The notes beneath the pieces are model-generated. The model made no database searches, was not told where the DNA came from, and was given only the letters and a program-made list of their open reading frames with translations. Made by a program: the position numbers and the translations under genes. Shown piece after piece: positions 42,523 to 53,500 of a stretch of DNA of 64,000 nt (position 1 is its first letter; each line of letters opens with the position of its first letter). The stretch is taken from contig JAHHSI010000003.1 in the NCBI GenBank assembly GCA_020025275.1, positions 72,094 to 136,093 on the forward strand, read 5' to 3'. Origin of the DNA: Oscillospiraceae bacterium (GTDB lineage: Bacteria > Bacillota > Clostridia > Oscillospirales > Oscillospiraceae).

Positions 42523-43500
42523 ATGGAAAATAAGGTGAAGAGAATCGGCGTATTGACCAGCGGCGGCGATGCACCGGGCATGAACGCCGCGATCCGTGCC
42601 GTGGCCCGTACTGCGGCAAAGCGGGGGATTGAATGTGTCGGTATTCGCCGTGGCTGGGCGGGGCTGATCTCCGGGGATATTACGCTGTTGGATTCTGACA
42701 GCGTCAGCCATATCATCAACCGCGGCGGTACCATGCTCTACACCGCTCGCAGCGATGAATTCCGTACCGAGTCCGGGCAGAAGAAGGCGGCGAACACCTG
42801 CAAGCTGCTGGGTCTGGACGGGATTGTGGCCATCGGCGGTGACGGTACGTTCCGCGGTGCCCATGATCTGTCCAAATATGGCGTTGCAGTGGTGGGTATC
42901 CCCGGGACCATTGATAACGATATTGTCTGCACCGATTATACCATCGGATTTGATACGGCGGCCAATACGGCAGTGGAGTGCATCGACCGGCTGCGGGATA
43001 CCATGCAGTCCCACGAGCGCTGCTCCGTGGTGGAGGTCATGGGCCGCCATGCCGGCTATCTGGCTCTCTATGTGGGGATGTCGGTGGGCGCCACGGCGGT
43101 GTTGGTGCCGGAGAAGAAGTTTGATTTTGAGGAGGATGTGGCCGAGAAGATCCGCCGCGCCCGCCTCAATGGCAAGACCAATTTCATGATCGTCGTGGCC
43201 GAGGGCGCCGCCAGTGCGGTGGATGTAGGCAGGCAGATCCAGGAGGAGCTGGGGCTCGATCCGCGCGTCACGATTCTGGGGCATATTCAGCGCGGCGGCT
43301 GTCCCACGGCCAAGGATCGCGTGATGGCTACACGGATGGGCTATGAGGCGGTTCGTGTACTGGCTGAGGGCAAGACCAATCGTGTGATCTGTGCCGACGA
43401 CGATGTGATCCGCGATGTGGACATCGATGAGGGCCTGTCCATGAAAAAGACCCTCAATGCGGAGGAATATGCCGTCATGGAAGCCATGTCGGGCCTGTGA
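42523..43500 (+). CDS. pfkA: ATP-dependent 6-phosphofructokinase
   Basis: Phosphorylates fructose 6-phosphate, the committed step of glycolysis. The 325-aa protein has the PfkA motifs LTSGGDAPGMNAAIRAV near residue 10, GGDGTFRGA near residue 106 and the active-site GTIDNDIVCTDYTIGFDTA near residue 129 (TIDND with the catalytic Asp). GGDGT at that position indicates ATP rather than pyrophosphate as donor. Start at 42523 follows GAGAGG; an earlier in-frame ATG at 42445 would sit inside the second promoter. Confidence 0.96.
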   Translation: MENKVKRIGVLTSGGDAPGMNAAIRAVARTAAKRGIECVGIRRGWAGLISGDITLLDSDSVSHIINRGGTMLYTARSDEFRTESGQKKAANTCKLLGLDGIVAIGGDGTFRGAHDLSKYGVAVVGIPGTIDNDIVCTDYTIGFDTAANTAVECIDRLRDTMQSHERCSVVEVMGRHAGYLALYVGMSVGATAVLVPEKKFDFEEDVAEKIRRARLNGKTNFMIVVAEGAASAVDVGRQIQEELGLDPRVTILGHIQRGGCPTAKDRVMATRMGYEAVRVLAEGKTNRVICADDDVIRDVDIDEGLSMKKTLNAEEYAVMEAMSGL

Positions 43501-43515
43501 TCCGGGAGGGGTACG

Positions 43516-44145
43516 TTGTTTCGCTCACTATTTGATCCGGACAGCAGCTTCGGCCGTGCCATGGACCTGCTGCTGCGTCTGGTGATCCTCAATGTCCTGT
43601 GGTTGGTGTGCTCCTTGCCGGTGGTAACGCTGGGAGCCTCCACGGCGGCGCTGTGCTCGGTGCTGATGAAGTTCCGGGAGGGGGAGGAGAGCCATGTGGC
43701 TCGCCGCTTCTTCGCAGCGTGGCGGCAGAACTGGAAATGCGGCATTGGCACGTGGCTCCTGCTGTTGGCGTTACTGGCGGTTTTTGGATTCGATTTTTTC
43801 TTTGGCCGCTGGATGGGGAGCTTTCTGTGGAAGGTCGTCGCCGTGGCAGGTATGCAGGTGGTGGCGTTGGAGTATACCTTTCTCTACCCCTTGCTGGCCC
43901 GGTACGAGAACACGTGGCGGGCCCATATGGCCAACGCTCTGCGTCTGGGGATCGGCTATTTTCCACGCTTTGTGCTGATTTGGCTGCTCTGGGCGGGTGC
44001 CGTGGCGCTGACGATCTATTCCCCGCGAACGTTCCATGCCATGATCGCCGTGTGGGCGCTCTTTGGCTGGAGCGGGCTGCACTATATGAATATCTGTATT
44101 CTCCGCCCGGTGTTCGATCGCTTGGACCGTCCGGAGGATAGCTGA
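43516..44145 (+). CDS. DUF624 (YesL-type) membrane protein
   Basis: A 209-aa membrane protein with about five to six helices. The YesL-type N terminus (LFDPDSSFGRAMDLLLRLVI) and SLPVVTLGASTAALCSVL segment match DUF624, often near carbohydrate uptake genes, function unknown. The start codon is TTG at 43516 preceded by GGGAGGGG. It follows pfkA by 15 bases, so the two are probably one transcript, closed by a terminator. Confidence 0.85.
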   Translation: MFRSLFDPDSSFGRAMDLLLRLVILNVLWLVCSLPVVTLGASTAALCSVLMKFREGEESHVARRFFAAWRQNWKCGIGTWLLLLALLAVFGFDFFFGRWMGSFLWKVVAVAGMQVVALEYTFLYPLLARYENTWRAHMANALRLGIGYFPRFVLIWLLWAGAVALTIYSPRTFHAMIAVWALFGWSGLHYMNICILRPVFDRLDRPEDS

Positions 44146-44171
44146 AGATCGGGAGGCAGAAATGCTCCGAT

Positions 44172-44209
44172 GACCCGGCAGGGAAAGTCCCACCTGTCGG
44201 GTCTTTTTT
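44172..44209 (+). terminator. Terminator after pfkA-DUF624
   Basis: GACCCGGCAGG (44172-44182) pairs with CCTGTCGGGTC (44193-44203), followed by TTTTTT. Confidence 0.9.
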
Positions 44210-44509
44210 GCGCCGGAAAGGGGGAGCTGCGGGTGTGAGATCCGATATGGCGTCACCGACAGCCGAGAAACGGCACAATAACGATACAGCAATAATTGTG
44301 AAAATAATAACGGAAAAGAGAAAAATTATTGTGAAGAATAAAATTGGTGAATCCTGCCATAATCTGCTAAAATTTGGCGAAAAATCATTGCCAAAAAAAC
44401 CCATTTGTCGTATAATGTTGAATGTAACTATATACACATATAAATATACATTCAATGGTGTTTTTTGGGGTTGTGTCCCGGTTACTATGATGCGTCGGAG
44501 GGAAAATAT
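44210..44509 (+). promoter_or_regulatory. AT-rich leader region of the giant gene
   Basis: About 300 bases, unusually AT-rich from 44,270 on, without a gene. It holds two near-copies of ATTRTTGTGAA (44294 and 44325 area), the promoter at 44388-44416, and an inverted repeat TTGAATGTA/TACATTCAA (44418-44426 with 44447-44455) just after the transcription start, followed by TGGTGTTTTTTG, which could act as an attenuating terminator. The last bases carry GGAGGG and the ATG at 44510. Confidence 0.65.
44388..44416 (+). promoter_or_regulatory. Promoter of the giant gene
   Basis: TTGCCA at 44388-44393, 17-bp spacer, perfect TATAAT at 44411-44416. The leader is about 90 bases. Confidence 0.8.
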
Positions 44510-47500
44510 ATGCAGACAAAAAAATGGCGGCCATGGCAAAGAGGATTGAGTGGACTGCTCGCTTTGCTGACAGTTTTCAATCTGTGTTGGGAGGGGCTGG
44601 TCTATGCCGTCGAACAGCCGGCGGCTGATATTGGCGTTCCATCTATCGGGATCAGCTTTGCCCCGGAGAAAATTGAGGGCACACAGGGAAACCAGGTGGC
44701 ACAGGGCACCTATCTGCTGGGCTTGGGCGCAGAGATGGGGATTGCCGTCACTCTGACGCCTGATTTTACAAAAGGGAACGCCGAGGGCGGTTACATGGAT
44801 TTCATCCTGCCTTATATATATGAGGAGGGCGGAGTCATCAAGGTGACCACCGACGGTGTCCGCCCCTCCGGGATCCCCACAGAGAACATCATGGGTGTCG
44901 AGGCGAAGGTCGAGGGCATTGAGGGCCTGAACTGGGTCAAGGATAACTCCTTTGGCGAGGCCGGTGCCGACGGGTACTCCCGTGGTAAGATCCGCATCAA
45001 GGCGGCGCCCGGAACGAACATCAATCCCGAACCGATTTCCTTTTCCGTATATCTCCGCTTTTTTGGAGCGGTGCCGGAGAATGTGACGGCCCCGCTGTTT
45101 GTCGGCGGCGGATATAAGACCTACCACAAGGACGGCATGAGCAGCAGCGAGGGCTTTGAGCTGCAGCCGGGCTCCGGTTCTGAGAAAGACATCACCACGC
45201 TGAATATCGTCAACTCCAATCTGGAGTGGGATGCCGAGATCTCCCAGATAGGGGAGGAGGTCCTCTGGGATCACTACAACTACCTGACCTACTATGTGAA
45301 GGTGAAGAACACCACCACCCGCGACACCACCAGTGTCATCGATGACTTTGAGGTCAACCTGAAAGTGCCCAGCTACATGGCGGATGCCGATGTGGGTGGC
45401 GTACTGGAAATGGATATGATGCAGTGGCTGGCGGGCGAGAATGGCGAGCCGCAGAAAAACGAGAACTACGGCGACGAGATGCGCGCGAAGAACTTTATCG
45501 GCGTGCCGGACCAAGGCGGTGTCCTTGTCTACGATGTAACGGACATCCCCGAGGAAGAGCGGGCGGAGTTTGATCCCCATGATGCGGCCACGACATGGAA
45601 GCCCATGCAGTACCACTACCCGCTGGCCGGTAAGATCAGTATTCCGGTTGCGGCGCCCAACGGGAAATTGGCGCCCGGCGAATATCGGGAATTTTATGTG
45701 GCGGTTCCCTACTCCACCAGTATGAAGCTGGACCCGGAGAGCAAGACCTATAAGTGCAACACGGTGCTCTGGCCCACGGTGCACTTTGGTGGTCAGGGAC
45801 TGGGCTGGACCATTGAGCGAAAGTTCGAGGGCCACCTCCTGAAAAAAGAGTACGGCTTCACGAATAATAAATATGTATTGCCGGATGACGAGATCCTGCC
45901 GCCTCTGGAGGATAAGGAGATCTCCATCCGTGCCATCGACAGCTACTTTCTCGATGGCTTCCAAAACATCGGCAATGTGCCGGCGTTCAATCCGGTGATT
46001 GTGGACTCGCTGCCGGAGAAATTCGATGTACGCAAAGTCGAAATTCGTCTTGATCCGTTGGAAGGTGTCGAGCAGACACTGAACGATTGGTTCAAGGAGG
46101 CACCGCTGGCCTTCGTTTTCCGTGATGAGAAGAAGGAGACGGTATCGGTGACGGCCGGCGAGCTGGGGATCGGTGTTACCCACACGCAGGACCCCGAAAC
46201 GGGAAGAAATACCTATACCTTTGACGTGGGCAGTGCGATTGAGAGTTATCTCCAGCAGCAGGCACACACGGGCTGGACCTTCGAACGCCAGATGACACTG
46301 TCGATGAAAAAGCGGGTCGAGGCCGGTGAGATGCTGCCCGGACAGATCAAGGTCATCGGACAGACGGATGGTGCCAAGCCGATCCTCAACACCGTACACA
46401 CCGATTATGAGCATTGGTATTGGGTCATTCCCACCGCTGAAAAGGAAGGCCACTATGAGATCGAGAATAAGAAGGTAGCCGACGATACGGCCAGCTTGAT
46501 CCCGGTCCCTGCTCTGCCGCAGATGCAGACGCACGGCGTACTGCGTCCGGAAAACGGAGAGCCGCTGCTCAGTCCCGTGAACGGCGCTATCGATGTGCCT
46601 GTCCATGAGGACGTGTCCGGTCTTCGCTACGTACTGGGCAACAATAATAAATTCCGGATCCAGGACGGCTGTCTGCGGATGGGACCGCTCTTCACCGGCC
46701 AGAAGGATTTTGATTTCCTGACCAAGGAGGTATATATCTCCAAGGGACTGTTGGAGCACGCAACGCTGGATCGGATCGTACTGGTCAATGAATACGACTC
46801 GGAGACGGAGGTCAGGGGCGATGCCCTGAAGCCCACGGAGCCCGGAATGGACCTGCGCATCTCTACGCAGCAGTTCATGGGCAGCAATCACGTCAAAGAA
46901 GTCCGTGTCTATGTCAAAGGCTTTGACGGCATGGTGGGCTTCGACGCAGAGGCCTATGTAGAGCTGCGGGGCGTGCCAACACGTGTAGGCGCCTATGAGG
47001 TGCCGGGCGTCTGGGGCAGTGACTATCAGTCTGAGGAGATTCAGGATACCACGGTGGCCGGTGCGGCCAAGCTGATGGTGCGCAAGGCGCAGCCTGTGTT
47101 GGGAACTCATGGTATCTACCGTGATCCGTCCGGTGTGGAAACCGTCGGCGGGCTCAATGCCTATCAGGAAGTACCGCTGGGGCAGGATGCTGCCGGAGTG
47201 CGGTACGTGTTGGGCAACACCAGTATTTCTGCCCTGTCGCAGGGTGAATTGGACATCGGACCGCTGTATTTGGAGCATGAGAAAGCCTACACTGCGTTCG
47301 GTTTCCAGACCAATAAGATCCGCATTTCTCCGGAGCTGCTGGCCTGTGGTACCATCAAGGAGATCATCCTGACGGATAAAGCGGGCAAACAGGTGACACT
47401 GCAGATGCCGGAAGCCGCAGGCGACGGCAGCGTGATCATCGACGAAGCAACATGGAAAGAAAAGGAACCTTCGTTTGGAGAAGTGAACCGGATCCAAGTG

Positions 47501-50500
47501 ATCTTCAGCCGCTTCGGCAGTAAGATCGATTTGGACAAGGGTGCGGCCATTGACCTGCTGGGAACGGATCACTACCCCGGACACTATGCTGCTCCGGCCG
47601 TGTGGGGAACCACCTATGTCGATGGCGTGGCCCAGAGCATCAAGGTAAACAACAGCGCTTACCTCTATACGAGAGAGGCCGCCCCGCAGCTGGAAGGCCA
47701 TGGTGTGTGGCGGACGACGCCGGAACAGGTAGCCCCCGTCGGCCAGTATCAGAATGTTCCTCTGAATGAAGATGCCGCAGCGCTGCGGTATGTTATGGGC
47801 AATGGCAGCGCTTCGTACATGATGCCCGGTCGTCTGACCGTCAGCAGCCTTTTGCGGCAATCCGGTGACCACTGGTTTGGGTTCCGGACCAATGAAATTG
47901 TTCTCTCCGGTGCCCTGATGCAGCACGCCGCCATGGACAGGATCGAACTGACGGACCAGCAGGGCCGGAAGGTGATCCTGCCTGCGGACAAGCTGCCCAA
48001 GGGTGACGAGATCCGGATTCCGGAAACACTGTGGAAGACAGAAGATGCCAAGTTCGGCTCCGTGATGCAGGTAGATGTCTGCGTCAAGCACTTTGACGGT
48101 CAGGTCGATCTGGCGCAAAACGCCTATGTGGAGCTGCGTGGTGTGGACACCTACCGCCAGTATTATATCGCCTCGGCCCGGTGGCAGACAGATTATTCGG
48201 TGGGCGATAAGATTACAATGCAGTATGCCGACAGCGATGCCCGGCTCGCTTCCGTTGCGGCCGCTCCGGTGATCACCGCCACGGCTAAGACCGAGAGCGC
48301 TGCGGATAAGAGTGTGCCGGCCATCTATAAGGAGGCGGGCTGCTATCAGTTCGTCATCGAGAACCGAGTCGGCACCAAGGTCGGTAGAAGTGAACTCCTG
48401 TTGACACTGGACAGCGTTGCCGAGCAGGGCGGAAAGGGCGATGCACGCCGTTTGCGGGGCTTCGATACTGATCAGATCCGGATCGGCAAGTCCTATGCCT
48501 TGGCCGGTGAGATCGAAAAGATCGACCTGTACGACTGGAATCAGGACCCGACCAAGGATACAGCCAAGGTCAGCTTCACGTTGGCGGAGGCCGAAACGTA
48601 TCGGGATGCCGAGGGGAACATTGTGATTCCCCGGGCGGCCTTTGAAAAGATACAATATTTAAAATATGTCCGCGTTACGATGCAGGACTTCTACGGCAAT
48701 GCCGTGGTGCCTGCCGAGCCGGACGGAGAGGATCATTCGCTGCGTCTGCAGCTGTGCGGCACAACCGCATGGCTGGATACGCTGACCGCTACGGCTACGT
48801 TCCAACCGAAGGAAGAGGTGTACACCGGCAGCGATGCCGTCGGCGACAGCGCCCACTTTGTGGTGGAGCGCTCCAAGCAGATGATCCATTCCCATATCGT
48901 CTATGACGACGTACAGGAGGTATCCCAGAGCAAGACGGAGAATGAAGACGGCAACAGCATGGGCTTGGCCCTGCCCTATGCCCGGGATTTCATCTTCCGC
49001 AATGAGCTGCTCAATACATCGAAGTATGTGTTGGATGACGTGGACACCCTCTTTACTTTAGAGTTGGACAAGCAGGGAGAGGGCTTCCACACCAAGGAAG
49101 TCCGGATCCACACCGATCTGATTGCCAACTACGAGCATCTCGAGCGCATCACCCTGACGGGACTGCACAAGCAGAAGGCCGTGGTGGAATACGATGCAGG
49201 GGCAAAGAAGTTCACCTATCAGGGCGCGGAAGTGGGCCGGTTCGAGAACGGGGAGTGGATCCTCGACACACTGGACGGGTTTGACCTGACCGAGCTGACC
49301 GAGCTGTGCCTGACCGGTAAGAAGTTTGCCTATACGGGCGACCCGGCCGCTGAGGGTAAGCAGTACTATGTGGACTTCTGCGGCTACGAGGATTCTCCCA
49401 TCGGTTCGTACAGCTACCATCAGGCAGAGAGCACCCACTATTTGGATGGTGTGCGGGACAATGCCGACTATGCATTGAAGCTGAAAGACGATGTCATGGT
49501 CTATATGTCCAAGCTCTACTTTGATACAGTGGTCGTGGCGGGCTATAACGATAACACGGCGGATGTGAAATTTGACCATGTGACCACGCCGCTGGAGGAT
49601 GTGCGTGAGGGCAGTGAGTGTCACCCCGGTTGGAGCGATAACTCCGAGTTGGAGATCGGTTATAAGGCACTGGGCTCCTTCATGGTGGATTTCCGCCAGT
49701 ATCTGAACGTGGGGGACCATCTGCCGGAGGGTTCCAAGCGTCAGGAGCACCAGAATCTTCCCTATGTGAAGGAGCAGTCGCTGAATACGGCGGCTGACGT
49801 GGAGATCACGGTCAATCTTCCTTACGAATATTTTGAAACCTACTATCTCAAGCTGGACCCGCGGGTCAAGGGGTATCTCAATGCCCTGACCGTTATCCGT
49901 AAGGATGGCTCGCAGGAGGAGTTTGCGTATGAGGCCCTGCAGTGGGGTGCGGTGGAAACCGATACGCAGGGCAATCCGTTCTGCCGTCTGAATCTTGTGA
50001 ATGCGGACAGCGCCGATCGCTTTACCGCCGAGCAAAGCGAGTTCTACAAGGCACCGGGGAATTACGATTTCCCTGCCAACCCGGTCAAGCAGGTGGTGTT
50101 CCATCTGAAGATCAACCAGCAGCAGAATCATGTGGAGGATGGCAAGACAGTGGCCAACCGCCCGGATTACGGCACCTGGTATCAAGAGAGCGATGAAGCC
50201 AGCAAGTATATGTTCGAGATCACCGGCCGCTTCTATCAGATGGAGGCAAACCCTGCGGGGAAGGGGCAGGTTTATGCAACGGCAGATACTAAGCTGACCA
50301 TCGGCGGTGCGCAGGGCAAGGAGCGGGTAGAGACCTCCCAGGGCTACGACAGCAAGTCCGATTGGAGCTACCATAACGAATACGACTACCACTACAGGAC
50401 CTGCAGCAGCTACTATAACTGCTGGTGTACTTGGGCCTATCGGCCGTTCAGTGCGGGAAATCTCTTCTCGAAGACCTATGTCCATGTGCTGCGCGACAGT

Positions 50501-53500
50501 GCTCATATGACCAAGGGTGCCACAACGGTTCCCGGCAATCAGAGCAATACCGATGCCTACTTCGGACTGGATAACCAGTTTGTGGTCAGCTTCCAGCGCA
50601 ACAGCTATTCAGATGGCTACTATGAGACCACCGGAAATATGGGCAAGGACTGGTGGAACTACTATCAGGACGGCGAGGACTGGTCCGGCAAGATCGGCTA
50701 CGGAGACGAGGTCATCCTGCGGGATACCATGCCCACGATCCGGCCGCATGAGCTCTATGGCTACTACGGCTTCCTCTCCACCGGCCTGACCTTGAAGCCG
50801 GCCATTACAAAGTATATGGATACCTTGGTTTTGCAGGTGGCGGACGTGGACGAGACGGGTAAGCAGACCAACCCCCACACTCTCACCGTTGCTGCGGATG
50901 CTCTCAAGGATACGGACGAGGGGAAAGTACTTCAGTTCGTCTATGCCAAGGAAGGCACAGGCGGCAATGCCGCCCCCACCGTACAGGACGGCCAGCTGCA
51001 CCTCGGTCCCAACCAGTTTGTGCTGAGCTATGACATCCATCTCAAGAACATGATGGGGAATGGTGAGTATACCAAGGAGCTGGGACAGCTGGGGCAGCCG
51101 GATTTCAACGGCGAGAGCAATGACATCGATCTGATCGTCCACGGACGGCCCTATGTGATTTCCGGCAAGGATGACAGCAAAGATGGCACCAACACCATCA
51201 CGGCCGTCAGCAAGGTGGACTATGAGCCCAAGACGGAGTACGGCAATCATGTGGATGATGCACTGCTGATGGGCTTTATGATCCGTCTGGTGCCGGGCTA
51301 TCGGATCGATCATATCAATCCCGAGCAGAACATTACCGACTATCAGAGCAATAATACCGACCCCACGGTGGCCGAGTTTGGCGTAAAGGTCTGGAATGAG
51401 CCCAATTCCGGCAGCAACGAGGGACGGAATATGCGGGCCCGGATCGACTCGGCCCTCATGTCCAACAACATGAGCGAGCACTTCCGCCTGCAAAAGATCT
51501 ATCTGCCTAAGTTCTTGGTGGAGGGAGATTGGTTCCACGCCACCAAGCTGCTGCTGACGATCAACGGCAAAGAGCACGAGGTGTCGCTGGCCGCCGCCGA
51601 TCTGGCGGCGTCGGTGAAGCATCCCGACTGCTATGAGGTGGATGTGGAGCAGATCATCCGTGATCATCTGGCGAAAGGCTATGCCGAGGAGTACAGCGAC
51701 CGCCAGACGGATTTTGTCTCGTATCTGAAGGCCCATGTTACCGATTTCCGCCTGAGCTTTGCGGCGGTGAATCCGCAGAGCAGCGATGCCAATACGGTAC
51801 TCGATCAGGGACAGTATCTGACGGCGGACAAGGCCGACGGGTATACCTATTGGTATGATGGTGTCTATGTGGACCGGACCAAGGAGGAATTTGAGAGCAA
51901 CGTGTGGACGGAAAAGTCCACGCCCACCTTCGGAAAAATTCCCAATCTGACCACGGGACAGTATATGTATAACCGCATTTCCGGCGAGGTGACCTCGGTG
52001 GATATCAATGCGGACTCCTATAATAAGCCCACGGCGTCCGGGACGCAGCTCACAGATTATTATAATGTTCGGAACCTGTCTGCGGTGCTGGATGTGGCGG
52101 TGACAAGAGACCGGGAAATTCCCACGGGCACTGGCTTTGCCTACGATCACGGTGACGTGTCCGCAAGCCCCGTGGAGGTGGATGCGTACCATCTTCTTCC
52201 CTATGACTATGTGGATTACACGGTGACCATCCGCAACACGGATACGGCCGATATTCCGCTCCATTGTCCTACCATGCACTTTACGGCTCCGGAGGGACAG
52301 CAGATCGTCAAGTGGGCGTTTGTCTCTTCGACGGATGCAGCCCTCAGCGCACAGAATCTGCACGGCACAATGAAGAATGCCGCCGGGGAGATCCCTGCCG
52401 CCAACGGGCAGGACTGCTCTTTGAGTGATGCGCAGGAGGATGCCCTGTACCGCGAGCTTGCCGTTCAGCTGGATTCCCGGCTGGGCGTGGGGGAGGACGT
52501 GGTCCTGCGGGTGACAACCCAGCTGCTGCCGGAGCCCGCGGACGGCTACGAGGGCCGGAGCATCCAGAGTGATGTCTGGGTCACCGCCGAGCATACCCAT
52601 AGCTATCCCCAGTATGCCATCTCCGGCAGAAACGGCAGCACCGGGTATTATCAGTACAGCGACGACCGAGGCGGTCGGAGCGAGTACTACCGGAATGTCA
52701 CAGGCGGCGCTTCGGACCTCCCGATCTATGAGGCACGGGTCAAGAGTACGCTGACCTATTTCAAAAACAGAAATCAGCTGACGGCTGTCTACACCTTTGA
52801 CGATCCGGCCTATACCTATGATCATCAGGCGGCCAAGATCCATGTATCCGGTATGAAGAATGATACCGGCCATGATCTGGAGAGTTTGGTGGCCACCGTC
52901 TCCTTCCTGGACGAGAAGGGCTATCAGGGCTTTGCCCTGACGCAGGCCCCGGTGATCGGCTACCCCGATACGCTTCCGCAGGACGCAAAGCGGGCGGATG
53001 TCAAGATCGAGTACTGGTGTGCCGGTGCAGATCAGTGGCAGACCGCTCCCGCCGATGCCGCAGAGGACTTCTTCCATTCGGCACAGAAAGTTCGCTGGAC
53101 CTATGACCGTGTCAATGCACACGCCGTGGACGGCAGCGATCCGGTGTTTGCCGATGTGGATCTGATCGGCGTAGGCCTGTATGCCGACATCCGTCCGGAT
53201 GATTCGACGGAGGTGATGGCGGAGACCTACTCCTTCACCGGCTCGACCAAGGTGGAGCATATGCACCACCATCTGGAGGAAAAGACCATGGCCGGCGGGC
53301 AGGGGGCGGTACTCGATCGCATGGTGATCCTGACCGGCACCTCCACATATAGTCAGGTCATTTACCGTGAGAACCCGGAAGTGGAGTTCTATACACAGGT
53401 CTTTGACACGGCAGAGAAGGCGAAGGAGGCCGGTGTTCAGCGCGATGCTGTCCAAAAGCGCGGGTATCGCCCCGGTGAAACCATGTGGCAGAAGATCACG

